Below, one piece after another: positions 24,931 to 34,475 of a DNA stretch of 64,000 bases. The notes beneath the pieces were generated by a model. It did no database searches. It saw nothing but the letters and a program-made list of their open reading frames with translations, and was not told the DNA's origin. The stretch's first letter is position 1; each line of letters starts with the position of its first letter. A program made the translations under genes and the position numbers. The DNA is from Alkalibacterium sp. MB6. Lineage in GTDB: Bacteria > Bacillota > Bacilli > Lactobacillales > Carnobacteriaceae_A. Location: the NCBI RefSeq assembly GCF_009935905.1, contig NZ_PREX01000006.1, positions 1 to 64,000 of the forward strand, given 5' to 3'.

Positions 24931-26000
24931 TGAAAAAACTGACCTTCATTTCATTACTTGTTATAGCATTTACGGGTATCATTTATTTTGCCAGTCAAAT
25001 GATTGAACGGGCACAGGGAACGAGCGGATCAGATGTTTTTCATTTATACAATTGGGGAGATTATATCGACCCAGATTTGCTGACTCAATTTGAAGAAGAA
25101 ACAGGATACCGTGTCGTTTATGAAACGTTTGACTCCAATGAAGCGATGTATACAAAAGTGGATCAGGGTGGGACGAGTTATGATCTCACAATCCCGAGCG
25201 AATATATGATTGAACGGATGATTGATGAAGATCTCCTTGTTCCGCTCGATCATTCGCGTATAGAAGGATTGAATCATATTAATGATGATTTTTTGGATCT
25301 ATCTTTTGACCCCGGAAATCAGTATTCCATTCCTTATTTTTGGGGGACGCTAGGTATTGCTTACAATGAAGATCTCATAAGCAATCTAGAACTATCCTCG
25401 TGGGAAAGCTTATTCGATCCTGCTTTGGAGAACAGTATTTTAATGATTGATGGGGCGAGAGAAGTTATTGGTATTGGCCTTCAAAGCAATGGCTATTCCC
25501 TTAACTCGAAGAATGAGAAGGAGCTAGAAGAAGCTGCCAATACACTAGTTGATTTAGCCCCTAACATTAAAGCTTTAGTTGCTGATGAAATCAAAATGTA
25601 TATGATCCAGGAAGAAGCAGCTGTTGCCGTCACCTATTCAGGTGAAGCAGCAGATATGATGTGGGAGAATGAATCAATTGTTTACGTTTTGCCAGCAGAA
25701 GGCTCGAATTTATGGTTCGATAATATGGTAATTCCTCGTACCGTACAAAATGAGGATGCTGCTTATGCCTTTATCAACTTCATGCTGGACCCGGAAGTTG
25801 CTGCTCAAAACGCAGATTATGTTGGCTATAGTACACCGAATGAATCAGCCATGAGTTATCTGCCAGAAGAGACTATTGAAGATGAACAGTTTTATCCAAG
25901 TCAAGAGATGATTAATCAGCTGGAAGTCTATGAAGACTTAGGTCCAGAATATACAGGTATTTATAATGAAATGTTCTTAGAGTTTAAGATGATTAAGTAA
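24930..26000 (+). CDS. potD: Spermidine/putrescine-binding protein PotD
   Basis: A 356-residue extracellular solute-binding protein. An N-terminal hydrophobic segment (residues 4-21) has no lipobox cysteine, so it is probably membrane-anchored by an uncleaved segment or cleaved by signal peptidase I. FHLYNWGDYIDPDLLTQFE (about 37-55) is the typical PotD/PotF start of the mature domain. It delivers polyamines to PotBC. The GTG start overlaps the potC stop by one base. Last gene of the operon. Confidence 0.92.
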   Translation: MKKLTFISLLVIAFTGIIYFASQMIERAQGTSGSDVFHLYNWGDYIDPDLLTQFEEETGYRVVYETFDSNEAMYTKVDQGGTSYDLTIPSEYMIERMIDEDLLVPLDHSRIEGLNHINDDFLDLSFDPGNQYSIPYFWGTLGIAYNEDLISNLELSSWESLFDPALENSILMIDGAREVIGIGLQSNGYSLNSKNEKELEEAANTLVDLAPNIKALVADEIKMYMIQEEAAVAVTYSGEAADMMWENESIVYVLPAEGSNLWFDNMVIPRTVQNEDAAYAFINFMLDPEVAAQNADYVGYSTPNESAMSYLPEETIEDEQFYPSQEMINQLEVYEDLGPEYTGIYNEMFLEFKMIK

Positions 26001-26005
26001 TAGTC

Positions 26006-26048
26006 AAAAAAGAAGCAGACTGATTTTTTCGGATTCTGCTTCTTTTTT
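26006..26048 (+). terminator. Terminator of potABCD
   Basis: Perfect 14-bp stem AAAAAAGAAGCAGA (26006-26019) / TCTGCTTCTTTTTT (26035-26048). Confidence 0.92.
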
Positions 26049-26092
26049 CTATGTTATAATAATGACAATGATTATAAAGGGTGGGCTGATAG

Positions 26093-26770
26093 ATGAATCT
26101 TAAACAAATGGTAGGGTATAAAGCAGCAGAATTTATCAAAGAAGGTATGACAGTAGGTCTGGGAACCGGATCTACTGCTTATTATATGGTAGAAGCATTA
26201 GGTAAGCGAGTTAAAGAAGAAGGTTTAACGATTACTGGGGTCACGACGTCTCGTCGGACAACAGAGCAAGCTAGGGAACTTGGTATCCCATTAAAAGATG
26301 TGGATGAGGTTGATTACATTGACGTCACTATTGATGGCGCCGATGAAATTTCTGACGATTTTCAAGGAATTAAAGGTGGCGGAGCTGCTCATTTATTTGA
26401 AAAAGTAGTTGCTCAGCTTTCAAAAGAAGTCATCTGGATTGTTGATGAAAGTAAGATGGTTAAAGAGTTGGGAGCATTTCCCTTACCAGTTGAAGTGGTT
26501 CAATTTGGAAGTGGCCAAGTGTATCGTTTATTTGAAGAAAAAGGTCTGAATCCTGTTTTCCGCCAAACGGATGAAGGCGAGAAAGTGTTAACAGATTCTG
26601 GGAATTATGTTATAGATTTACACCTGTCAGTCATTGATAAACCGCATGAATTAGCCCAGTGGTTGGATAGTTTAACAGGCGTTGTCGAACATGGGTTATT
26701 CCTCGATACAGTGACTAAAGTCATTATTGGAAAAGAAGACGGTCCAGTCGTAAAAGATGTTAAACGATAA
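26093..26770 (+). CDS. rpiA: Ribose-5-phosphate isomerase A
   Basis: A 225-residue cytoplasmic enzyme interconverting ribose-5-phosphate and ribulose-5-phosphate in the pentose phosphate pathway. The family motifs [15 protein letters not shown] (about 23-37), the catalytic DGADEI (about 82-87) and [11 protein letters not shown] (about 94-104) are present. A -10-like TATAAT lies just upstream, and a bidirectional terminator follows. Single gene. Confidence 0.95.
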   Translation: MNLKQMVGYKAAEFIKEGMTVGLGTGSTAYYMVEALGKRVKEEGLTITGVTTSRRTTEQARELGIPLKDVDEVDYIDVTIDGADEISDDFQGIKGGGAAHLFEKVVAQLSKEVIWIVDESKMVKELGAFPLPVEVVQFGSGQVYRLFEEKGLNPVFRQTDEGEKVLTDSGNYVIDLHLSVIDKPHELAQWLDSLTGVVEHGLFLDTVTKVIIGKEDGPVVKDVKR

Positions 26771-26775
26771 AAAAC

Positions 26776-26824
26776 AAAACAGACCACTAACCCATCTAGA
26801 CTTGGATATAGTGGTCTGTTTTTT
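26776..26824. terminator. Bidirectional terminator between rpiA and tdh
   Basis: Stem AAAACAGACCACTA (26776-26789) / TAGTGGTCTGTTTT (26809-26822) between converging genes. Confidence 0.9.
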
Positions 26825-26847
26825 ATTGTCAAATCAATTATTGATTA

Positions 26848-27798
26848 TTATATGCCTTTTTTCTTCAGTTGAATAAGCATATCTTCGGTCATTTTCTCTA
26901 AGTTAAATCTTGGAGAGAAACCCCATTCTTTAGATGCTACGGTTGTGTCAATAGCATTGGGCCAAGACTCTGCAATGCTTTGTCTAATGGGATCCACATC
27001 GAAAGTCAGATTGAACTCTGGAATATGAGCTTTTATCGCTCGTTCGAAATCTTCAGGCGCCACACTCATGGCACTCACATTGTAGGCATTTCGGTGAACA
27101 AGTTGCTCACTATTTGCTTCCATTAGTTGAATAATGGCGTCTACTGCATCAGGCATATACATCATATCCATATACGTTCCCTTATCGATAAAGGAAGCAT
27201 AGCCTTGTTTTCTCAAAGCTTCATAGTAGATATCCACAGCATAGTCAGTCGTCCCACCACCTGGAAGGGTATCATAGGATATTAGACCTGGGAAGCGGAC
27301 ACTACGAGTATCCACTTCAAATTTTTGATGGTAATAATCGCCAAGTAATTCACCACTAACTTTAGTCACGCCATACATGGTGCTTGGACGCTGAATGGTT
27401 ACTTGTGGTGTTTGATCTTTAGGCGTATTGGGTCCAAAGGCGCCAATAGAGCTTGGAGTAAAGAAAGATAAATCATATTCTCTAGCCATCTCTAAAGCGT
27501 TTATTAAACCGCCCATGTTTAAATTCCATGCCAATATCGGTTTAGCTTCTGCCACTGCAGAAAGCAATGCGGCTAAATGAATAATGGTATCGACAGAATA
27601 GTGTTCGATCAATTCTTTCATGCGCACAATATTGGTGACATCCAAGATTTCAAAGAGACCGTCAGTAACGACAGGAGAATCTTCTGGTTGTTGAATATCT
27701 GTAGCGATAACATTGTCCACGCCATATTTTTTGCGCAATGCCACAGTCAATTCAGATCCGAGTTGGCCTAATGCACCAGTAATGAGTATTTTTTTCAA
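26848..27798 (-). CDS. tdh: L-threonine 3-dehydrogenase (SDR type)
   Basis: A 316-residue NAD-dependent short-chain dehydrogenase/epimerase-fold protein. The nucleotide motif GALGQLG is at 8-14 and the catalytic Tyr-Lys pair is Y142 and K146 (MYGVTKVSGE). The following FPGLISYDTLPGGGTTDYAVD is characteristic of bacterial SDR-type threonine dehydrogenase. It oxidises threonine to 2-amino-3-ketobutyrate, which the upstream kbl product cleaves to glycine and acetyl-CoA. The two genes form a minus-strand operon. Confidence 0.92.
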   Translation of the reverse strand: MKKILITGALGQLGSELTVALRKKYGVDNVIATDIQQPEDSPVVTDGLFEILDVTNIVRMKELIEHYSVDTIIHLAALLSAVAEAKPILAWNLNMGGLINALEMAREYDLSFFTPSSIGAFGPNTPKDQTPQVTIQRPSTMYGVTKVSGELLGDYYHQKFEVDTRSVRFPGLISYDTLPGGGTTDYAVDIYYEALRKQGYASFIDKGTYMDMMYMPDAVDAIIQLMEANSEQLVHRNAYNVSAMSVAPEDFERAIKAHIPEFNLTFDVDPIRQSIAESWPNAIDTTVASKEWGFSPRFNLEKMTEDMLIQLKKKGI

Positions 27799-27837
27799 TG
27801 TAATTCCTCCAACACATTCGGTTTCATAACTTATGTA

Positions 27838-27870
27838 GCCAATAAGGAGAAGAACTCTCCTTATTTTGGC
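27838..27870. repeat. Hairpin in the kbl-tdh gap
   Basis: GCCAATAAGGAGA / TCTCCTTATTTTGGC inverted repeat between two same-strand genes. On the coding (minus) strand no T tract follows, so it may tune downstream expression or mRNA stability. Confidence 0.5.
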
Positions 27871-27882
27871 TTTTAAATTGCA

Positions 27883-29076
27883 TTAGCTAATAACGTTCAA
27901 TTCTTTTCCGACCTTTTCATAGATGGCTAATACTTTGTCTAACTGCTCTTTCGTATGAGCGGCTGTAGGCATGTTTCTGACTCGACCTGTTCCACGAGGG
28001 ACGGTTGGGAAGACGATTGACTTCGCATAAACACCTTCTTCAGTTAAACGTTTAGAGAAGGCCTGAGCTTTTTTCTCTTCACCAATAATACAAGGTGTAA
28101 TCGGTGTCTCAGAATTTCCAATCTCAAAACCTAAGTTCTTAAGGCCTTCTTTAAGGTAACGGCCATTGTCCCATAGGCGGTCATGTTCGTCCGTTGAGTT
28201 TGTCATGATATCAATGGCTTCCATACAAGCTGCCGCAGCTCCAGGTGTTAAAGAGGTAGAGAATAGGAAGGGGCGCGCACGCACTTTTAACCAATCAATT
28301 AAGTTTTGCGTTCCAGCAACATAACCACCGACTACGCCAACAGCTTTTGATAGAGTGCCCATTTGGAAATCTATTTTATCTTGTAAACCGAAGTGCTTAA
28401 CTGTTCCAGCGCCTTTACCCATCACGCCAGATCCGTGAGCATCATCCACATAGGTGATTAAGTCGAACTCTTCAGCAATTTCAACGATTTCTGGCAGTTT
28501 GGCTACGTCTCCATCCATTGAAAACACACCGTCAGTTATATACATAATCTTCTCGTATAAACCACTTTCAACGGCTTCTTTTGCCTTAGCTCTTAAGTCG
28601 TCCATGTCTTGGTGTTTGACACGAATCACTTTAGCGCCAGATAAACGGCACCCATCGATAATCGATGCATGGTTTAATTCATCGGATAAAATAGCATCAT
28701 GTTTGTTCATGACAGCAGAAATCGCCCCCATGTTACAGTTGAAACCAGACTGGAAAGCAACTGCCGCTTCCGTTTGTTTGAACGCCGCAATTTTATCTTC
28801 TAGTTCATCGTGAATGGTCTGTGTGCCATTAATCGTACGAACAGCTCCGGCTCCTACACCATAAATGTCGGTGGCTTCATTGGCTTTTGCTTTTAAGCGC
28901 TCATCGTTAGAGAAGCCCAAATAATTATTGGAAGACATATTGATTAATCTTTTCCCATTAACTGTAATTTCTGCTCCGTTGGGACCTTGTATCGTATCGA
29001 TTTCGTTATATAGTCCATTATCTTTCAGCTCTTGTAAATTCGATTCTAAAAATGAATTCAGTTTTTGGCTGGTCAT
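27883..29076 (-). CDS. kbl: Glycine C-acetyltransferase (2-amino-3-ketobutyrate CoA ligase)
   Basis: A 397-residue PLP enzyme of the alpha-oxoamine synthase family. [10 protein letters not shown] (211-220) contacts the cofactor and GTLSKAVG carries the PLP lysine K244. With the SDR threonine dehydrogenase next to it, the role is cleavage of 2-amino-3-ketobutyrate with CoA to glycine and acetyl-CoA rather than biotin or heme synthesis. The start follows AGGAGAG. Confidence 0.93.
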   Translation of the reverse strand: MTSQKLNSFLESNLQELKDNGLYNEIDTIQGPNGAEITVNGKRLINMSSNNYLGFSNDERLKAKANEATDIYGVGAGAVRTINGTQTIHDELEDKIAAFKQTEAAVAFQSGFNCNMGAISAVMNKHDAILSDELNHASIIDGCRLSGAKVIRVKHQDMDDLRAKAKEAVESGLYEKIMYITDGVFSMDGDVAKLPEIVEIAEEFDLITYVDDAHGSGVMGKGAGTVKHFGLQDKIDFQMGTLSKAVGVVGGYVAGTQNLIDWLKVRARPFLFSTSLTPGAAAACMEAIDIMTNSTDEHDRLWDNGRYLKEGLKNLGFEIGNSETPITPCIIGEEKKAQAFSKRLTEEGVYAKSIVFPTVPRGTGRVRNMPTAAHTKEQLDKVLAIYEKVGKELNVIS

Positions 29077-29260
29077 GGTATCTCTCCTAGCATTTATTTT
29101 TTCATCCTTAACAAGTTTACCATTCTTTTGAAAAATGGTGTAGTCAGTATGGCTTTTATGGGAATATTCTCATTCTTATTCGATAGATTTTCAATGTCTT
29201 CTTAGAGAAATGTGCTAAAATGGGCAATATAATGAGATAATGATAGGAGAGTACACCATT

Positions 29261-30562
29261 ATGCGAATGATTGATTTAATTGAGAAAAAGCAACACAAAG
29301 AAGCATTAACTGAAGAAGAAATTAAATGGATGATTGAGAACTATACATCCGATACCATCCCTGACTACCAAATGAGTGCAATGGCTATGGCAATTTATTT
29401 TAATGGTATGGATCAAACTGAACGCAGTGCGATGACCATGGCAATGGTTGAATCGGGGGATCAAATTGATTTGTCGGCTATTGAAGGCATTAAAGTAGAC
29501 AAGCACTCTACAGGTGGAGTAGGTGACACAACAACTTTAGTATTGGCTCCATTAGTTGCCAGTGTCGGTGTACCCGTTGCTAAAATGAGTGGTCGTGGAC
29601 TTGGGCATACAGGTGGAACCATCGATAAATTGGAAGCCGTTCCAGGTTTCCACGTTGAATTATCTCAAGAAGAATTTATTGACTTAGTAAATAAGAATAA
29701 AGTAGCTGTTGTAGGTCAATCAGGGAACTTAACACCAGCCGATAAAAAGATTTATGCTTTGCGAGATGTAACGGGTACCGTAGAGTCGATACCTTTGATC
29801 GCAAGCTCAATTATGAGTAAAAAAATCGCAGCTGGAGCAGACGCTATCGTTTTAGATGTTAAAATCGGTGCTGGAGCTTTCATGAAAAATGAAGAACAAG
29901 CTAGAGAATTGGCTGAAACAATGGTCAGTATCGGACAGTCTGTCGGCAGACAAACAATGGCAGTCATATCAGATATGAGTCAGCCTCTAGGAAATGCCAT
30001 TGGAAATAGTTTAGAAATTAAAGAAGCGATCGATACACTAAAAGGTGAAGGACCAAAAGATTTGACTGAGCTGTGTCTGGTTTTAGGAAGTCAAATGGCT
30101 TACTTGGGTGGAGTCGGTTCCACGCTCGAAGAAGCGCGTGAAAGACTAGAAGAGAACTTGAAAAATGGCAAGGCGCTTGAAACCTTTAAAACCTTTATTG
30201 CTTCTCAAGGCGGCGATGCATCAGTTGCCGATAATCCTGATGAAGTCATGGAGCAAGCTAAGTATGAGCAAGACATTAAAGCTCAAGAATCTGGAGTCGT
30301 CTCAGAAATCGGTGCTGATCAAATCGGTATTGCAGCAATGATGCTTGGAGCCGGAAGAGAAACAAAAGACAGTGTTCTAGATATGACGGCAGGGTTGTAC
30401 TTGCATAAAAAGGTGGGCGACAAAGTAGAAGCAGGAGAAACCTTGGTCACTGCCTATTCAAACAAAGAAATAAGTGAATCAATCAAAGAAAAAGTATTGA
30501 ATAATATTCGTATATCAGAGCATGCTGAAGAACCAACATTAATTTATACCATTATAAAATAA
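29261..30562 (+). CDS. pdp: Pyrimidine-nucleoside phosphorylase
   Basis: A 433-residue enzyme cleaving uridine and (deoxy)thymidine with phosphate, in nucleoside salvage. It has an N-terminal helical domain, the phosphate-binding [13 protein letters not shown] (about 81-93), and [18 protein letters not shown] with the family signature. The Bacillus/Geobacillus-type length fits Pdp. The ATG at 29261 lies about 10 bases after TAGGAGA; an upstream in-frame start precedes that site and is not used. A terminator follows. Confidence 0.93.
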   Translation: MRMIDLIEKKQHKEALTEEEIKWMIENYTSDTIPDYQMSAMAMAIYFNGMDQTERSAMTMAMVESGDQIDLSAIEGIKVDKHSTGGVGDTTTLVLAPLVASVGVPVAKMSGRGLGHTGGTIDKLEAVPGFHVELSQEEFIDLVNKNKVAVVGQSGNLTPADKKIYALRDVTGTVESIPLIASSIMSKKIAAGADAIVLDVKIGAGAFMKNEEQARELAETMVSIGQSVGRQTMAVISDMSQPLGNAIGNSLEIKEAIDTLKGEGPKDLTELCLVLGSQMAYLGGVGSTLEEARERLEENLKNGKALETFKTFIASQGGDASVADNPDEVMEQAKYEQDIKAQESGVVSEIGADQIGIAAMMLGAGRETKDSVLDMTAGLYLHKKVGDKVEAGETLVTAYSNKEISESIKEKVLNNIRISEHAEEPTLIYTIIK

Positions 30563-30577
30563 AGGTAACCGTACACT

Positions 30578-30625
30578 AGAAGCCCGTTCGAAGCAGGATT
30601 TACTGCAAGCGACAGGCTTCTTTTT
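30578..30625 (+). terminator. Terminator of pdp
   Basis: Short stem AGAAGCC (30578-30584) / GGCTTCT (30615-30621) with a large loop containing CAGGA/TACTG-type pairing, then TTTT. Confidence 0.65.
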
Positions 30626-30698
30626 AATATTAAAAAAACAGTTATTCCGTGGTATACTGGATAGAAAATTGTCAGAAAACAAAGATAAGAGGGGTAAT

Positions 30699-31406
30699 AT
30701 GCAAAAAAATACAATAATGAATGGAATGAAAGCCAGTCTGCCCATTATGGTAAGCTATATCGCTTTGGGTATTGCATGTGGCATTGTGCTGTTCGATGCA
30801 GGGTTTAGTTTAGCAGCTATTTTCTGGATGAGTTTACTTATTTATGCTGGAGCAGCTCAGTTTCTAGCAGCCAGTATGGTTACTCTAGGTGCTAGCTTCC
30901 CGTCCATCATTTTGATGGTGTTCTTTTTAAATTTAAGGCATGTACTCATGTCAGCCAGTTTATCTAGCTACGTTAAAGATAAATCATTCGGCTTTATCGG
31001 ACTATTTAGTCATTTGATGTCTGATGAGTCTTTTGGTATCAATTATTCCCGTTTTAGGGATGGGAGTTGGACTGCAGACGAAGCATTGGTGACAAGTGTA
31101 TCGAATTACTCAACGTGGGTAATCAGTACAGTGATTGGTGGAGCGATAGGTAGTCAGTTTCCAATCAATACAGTCATTATGAATTATGCCTTGATTGCCA
31201 TGTTTTTATGTATGATGGTGCAGCAGTTTGTTTCAAAAGCGCACCTCTTAGCAGGAGTGGCGGCGGTCATAGCGACTGTTGTATTAAGGCTTGTGCTTCA
31301 ACACAATATCGCGCTTGTCTTTGCGACCATTATTGCTTCTTTCATAGGCTATTTTTTGGAGAGTTACACTGATATTAATAAGAAAGGGAGTCGAACCAAT
31401 GGGTAA
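30699..31406 (+). CDS. azlC: Branched-chain amino acid exporter subunit AzlC
   Basis: A 235-residue membrane protein with about six hydrophobic segments. The N-terminal LPIMVSYIALGIACGIVLFDAG and FWMSLLIYAGAAQFLAASM stretches are typical of AzlC. With AzlD it exports branched-chain amino acids and analogs. ATG 30699 is chosen because AGAGGGG lies just upstream; the frame extends further without a site. azlD starts 8 bases before its stop. Confidence 0.9.
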   Translation: MQKNTIMNGMKASLPIMVSYIALGIACGIVLFDAGFSLAAIFWMSLLIYAGAAQFLAASMVTLGASFPSIILMVFFLNLRHVLMSASLSSYVKDKSFGFIGLFSHLMSDESFGINYSRFRDGSWTADEALVTSVSNYSTWVISTVIGGAIGSQFPINTVIMNYALIAMFLCMMVQQFVSKAHLLAGVAAVIATVVLRLVLQHNIALVFATIIASFIGYFLESYTDINKKGSRTNG

Positions 31407-31719
31407 TTATTATGGATTAATAATAGGCATGGCAGTAGTGACTTACTTTCCTCGATTTCTACCCATGCTTCTGTTGAGTAAAAAGGAAATATCACCGTCT
31501 TTTAGTAAGTGGATGTCATACATACCAGTATCTATATTCGCATCACTGGTCGCCTCAGATGTCTTTTTTTGGGAAAACGACTTTAATCTTTATCCAGCCG
31601 TCAACTTGAAACTCATTCCTACATTACTGGTATTAGTAGTAGCAATGAAAACGAGAAGTTTATTGTGGTCTATGCTGACTGGGATCGTCAGTATGACAGT
31701 GCTATGGTACGTGTTATAA
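31399..31719 (+). CDS. azlD: Branched-chain amino acid exporter subunit AzlD
   Basis: A 106-residue protein with three to four hydrophobic segments and the AzlD pattern VTYFPRFLPMLLLSKKEISPSF near the N-terminus. It is the small partner of AzlC; the 8-base overlap indicates coupled translation. No clear terminator lies in the 25-base gap to the converging gene. Confidence 0.9.
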   Translation: MGNYYGLIIGMAVVTYFPRFLPMLLLSKKEISPSFSKWMSYIPVSIFASLVASDVFFWENDFNLYPAVNLKLIPTLLVLVVAMKTRSLLWSMLTGIVSMTVLWYVL

Positions 31720-31744
31720 CTGGTTGTAGATAGTAAATGAATGT

Positions 31745-32251
31745 TTAACGTAAAGCAGGTCGTTTCAAAAGAGTTTCCCCAAGGTAATCCGCCCATTGTT
31801 CAGGCCAGCAAAAAGAATAAGGTACGCCGTATTGTTTTCTGAGCTGCTTGTAGCGGTTCAACCGGGACCATGCTAATGAAACAAAGCCAACAGTAAAGAG
31901 GTACAGTGGTCCAAGAATTAAAGATTGGATGGTATGCCCGTATTCATGGACGGAGATTCGGTCACACCGCTCTTTTAGTATAGAAGGCTGAGTAGGTGAA
32001 GCCCTCAATAAGTTGGGTTCATTTTCATCTGGGACAAAAATAAATAAGCCAAGCGATATGCCGTTCATCGTTTTCCATTTAGTCCGAATGGATCCATGAT
32101 ACCAATCATGGGGTTGCTTATAAAAAATCAAGAAAAAGACAAAGCCCACCAAGCTTTGAATACAGCCCCAAGTGAGTTGAGCGGTGATATAAACGATATA
32201 ATAAAAGAAGGTCCATATAACCGAGTGCTTTTTGTGAATCATTCTCTTCAT
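31745..32251 (-). CDS. Membrane protein with HEYGH metalloprotease-like motif
   Basis: A 168-residue protein. A basic N-terminus is followed by a hydrophobic region (about 12-43), a polar segment, then VHEYGHTIQSLILGPLYLF (about 101-119), where HEYGH resembles a zincin HExxH metal site at the start of a second hydrophobic stretch. CWPEQWADYLGE near the C-terminus could provide a third ligand. Similar uncharacterised proteins with HEYGHTIQS occur in Firmicutes. Protease activity is not established; other metal-dependent roles are possible. No named family is claimed. Confidence 0.7.
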   Translation of the reverse strand: MKRMIHKKHSVIWTFFYYIVYITAQLTWGCIQSLVGFVFFLIFYKQPHDWYHGSIRTKWKTMNGISLGLFIFVPDENEPNLLRASPTQPSILKERCDRISVHEYGHTIQSLILGPLYLFTVGFVSLAWSRLNRYKQLRKQYGVPYSFCWPEQWADYLGETLLKRPALR

Positions 32252-32295
32252 CCTTTAAAGTGACGTGATAATTGATTATACATTAAATGAGTAGG

Positions 32296-32324
32296 AAAAA
32301 AGCTTCCCATTAAGAACGGGAAGC
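32296..32324 (-). terminator. Terminator of the mevalonate operon
   Basis: On the minus strand, GCTTCCC / GGGAAGC followed by T6, overlapping the fni stop codon. Confidence 0.8.
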
Positions 32325-33362
32325 GTAGCGTTTGATATCGATATTGCGAGCGTAACTCCATTCAGCTGAGTCACCAGTGATAACTAAATCAGTTTGTTTT
32401 AGTTCATCGACTGTACGTGCTCCTAAAAGTGTCATAATGCGACTCAATTCCATTTTCCATGACGACACTGTTTCAATGGTCTTATCGACGTCATCTAAAG
32501 CCATATGCATAAACCAACTGGATAAGCCTGTTAAAGAAGCTCCAAGAGCAAGAGCTTTAACAATTTCCAGCGGACGACGGATGCCACCAGAAGCTATAAT
32601 ATTGGCAGTTGTCTCTGTTTCGAAAGCTTCTAAAAGAGAGACGACTGTTGTTTGTCCCCAAGATTCTAAATCATCCAACTTATAATCTTTTCGTCTATAA
32701 TTTTCGATTTGGGCAAAGTTGGTTCCACCTTTTCCACTAATATCAATGAATTTTACCCCAAGAGATTCCAATAAAGTGATCGTTTCTTTACTCATTCCAA
32801 ACCCAACTTCTTTGACAATCACAGGAACATCAAGGCCGTTAACGATGGATTGAATATTTTCAATCCAATTGGAAAATTCTCTGTCGCCTTCGGGCATAAC
32901 TACCTCTTGAGGAGCATTTACGTGGATTTGCATGGCATCTGCTTTTAGTAAATCGACGACTCTTTTCGCATTTTCCAAGCCGTGACCTGCACCCAAATTT
33001 GCAAAAACCAACCCATTAGGATTGACCTCTCGAACAATTTCAAAAGTATCTTTCAAGCTGGGATCTTTAACAGCTGCGCTGACAGAACCGGTTGCCATGG
33101 CTAGTCCAGTTTCTCTGGCAATAATAGCTAGTTTTTCATTTACTCGGCCTGTCCAAGGGCTGCCACCCGTCATTGCATTAATGAAGAAGGGAACTGAAAA
33201 ATCGAGTCCAGCTAAATGGACGGATAAATTAACATCTGTTACATCCATTTGTGGAAACGAATGATGAACAAAGTGCACATCTGAAAAAGAGGAGACACCA
33301 TGATCATAAAATTTTTCGGATAAAGAGACGTGTTCATTTTTACGGTTGTTAGGCTTAGACAT
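32310..33362 (-). CDS. fni: Type 2 isopentenyl-diphosphate delta-isomerase
   Basis: A 350-residue FMN- and NADPH-dependent isomerase converting IPP to DMAPP in the cytoplasm. It has the N-terminal RKNEHVSLSEKF region, INAMTGGSP, FANLGAGHG, QIHVNAPQE, VIVKEVGFGM and the glycine-rich ISGKGGTNFA and IASGGIRRPLEI phosphate/FMN loops. ATG 33362 lies 8 bases after GGAG; a GTG three codons earlier overlaps the site. Last gene of the mevalonate operon. Confidence 0.95.
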   Translation of the reverse strand: MSKPNNRKNEHVSLSEKFYDHGVSSFSDVHFVHHSFPQMDVTDVNLSVHLAGLDFSVPFFINAMTGGSPWTGRVNEKLAIIARETGLAMATGSVSAAVKDPSLKDTFEIVREVNPNGLVFANLGAGHGLENAKRVVDLLKADAMQIHVNAPQEVVMPEGDREFSNWIENIQSIVNGLDVPVIVKEVGFGMSKETITLLESLGVKFIDISGKGGTNFAQIENYRRKDYKLDDLESWGQTTVVSLLEAFETETTANIIASGGIRRPLEIVKALALGASLTGLSSWFMHMALDDVDKTIETVSSWKMELSRIMTLLGARTVDELKQTDLVITGDSAEWSYARNIDIKRYASRS

Positions 33363-33382
33363 AAATGACACTCCAATAATAA

Positions 33383-34471
33383 TTATTTAGTAAAAACAGT
33401 AAGGGGAAGGTGATGAATACCGTTAGCCTGCCACTCGTTAACGAGTGCGTGTTGGTCAACAAATCGATCTGCTAAGGCAATACCACAATCTCCACCGCCA
33501 GCTCCGGACGTTTTGGCTGCAGCACCAAACCGCTCGGCTGTTTCAATTAAACGCTGTAACTTAGGTGTTTCTAATACCAAACTTCTCATTTGGCTCATGT
33601 TCAGTAATAATTGTCGATTTAAGAGTATCTGCTCGTATATGATTGAGGTATGATTAGACCGAATACCTTCAATTAATTGCTCAACACACTGTTTACTCTC
33701 TAAAAGAAATTGCTCGTATGAATAGACAGATGTATGATGATCGTCTTTACTTGAATCTTTCATGCTTAGAACAAGGTTTTCTGTAGATGCAGGTGATGCA
33801 GTCCAACCGATGAGTAAATCAATTGCCTTTGGGGGCTCAATGGCTTCTATCTTTAATAACGGCCATGGTTTAAAGACTAACTCGCGTAAAGAGAGTGTCT
33901 TAGAATGAGACAGGACCCATTGTTTATCAAAGCTTGAATAAAGGAGCCAGCCGGTAAATGCTGCCGCTGCTAAATCTCCAAAAGATCCCCGACTGCCGAG
34001 AGATAAGTGTGATAGAGCAGCTAGCTTATAAATGATTTCGTCTGTCACAGTCAATGAGACGGACTTTAATATGGCTTTAATAGTTGCAACGGTTACTGCG
34101 CCACTCGAACCTAGGCCATATTTAGTACCAGAGTCATCGGTTAGCTCACTTTCAATGGTGAGGGTATAATAAGGTAACAGTGTGTCGTGCTCATTTATAA
34201 AAGCTTCTGTCACAGCTATTGTAGCCATTAAGATATCAGCTTTTGACTGCTTTGTCATCAAAAGTGGACCATCATCAGACCGTTGCCATTCTACCGGCTC
34301 TTCAAAAAGAGCGGGAGATACAATCGTACCCGACGATTGTTCGCTGGGAGTAAGAGAAACCGTAATGAACCGGTCGACTGCAACAACAATGGCAGGGTTC
34401 CCTGGTTCGGTCACTGCATACTCGCCAGCAACATACAATTTCCCTGGTGCTTTAGATCGTGAGTCTCTCAT
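33383..34471 (-). CDS. mvaK2: Phosphomevalonate kinase
   Basis: A 362-residue GHMP kinase phosphorylating mevalonate-5-phosphate. The N-terminal SKAPGKLYVAGEYAV, the ATP loop KYGLGSSGAVTVATI (about 119-133) and the C-terminal KTSGAGGGDCGIALA are the three GHMP motifs. It follows mvaD by 4 bases on the same transcript. The length is typical of Gram-positive MvaK2. Confidence 0.93.
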   Translation of the reverse strand: MRDSRSKAPGKLYVAGEYAVTEPGNPAIVVAVDRFITVSLTPSEQSSGTIVSPALFEEPVEWQRSDDGPLLMTKQSKADILMATIAVTEAFINEHDTLLPYYTLTIESELTDDSGTKYGLGSSGAVTVATIKAILKSVSLTVTDEIIYKLAALSHLSLGSRGSFGDLAAAAFTGWLLYSSFDKQWVLSHSKTLSLRELVFKPWPLLKIEAIEPPKAIDLLIGWTASPASTENLVLSMKDSSKDDHHTSVYSYEQFLLESKQCVEQLIEGIRSNHTSIIYEQILLNRQLLLNMSQMRSLVLETPKLQRLIETAERFGAAAKTSGAGGGDCGIALADRFVDQHALVNEWQANGIHHLPLTVFTK

Positions 34472-34475
34472 AGCA

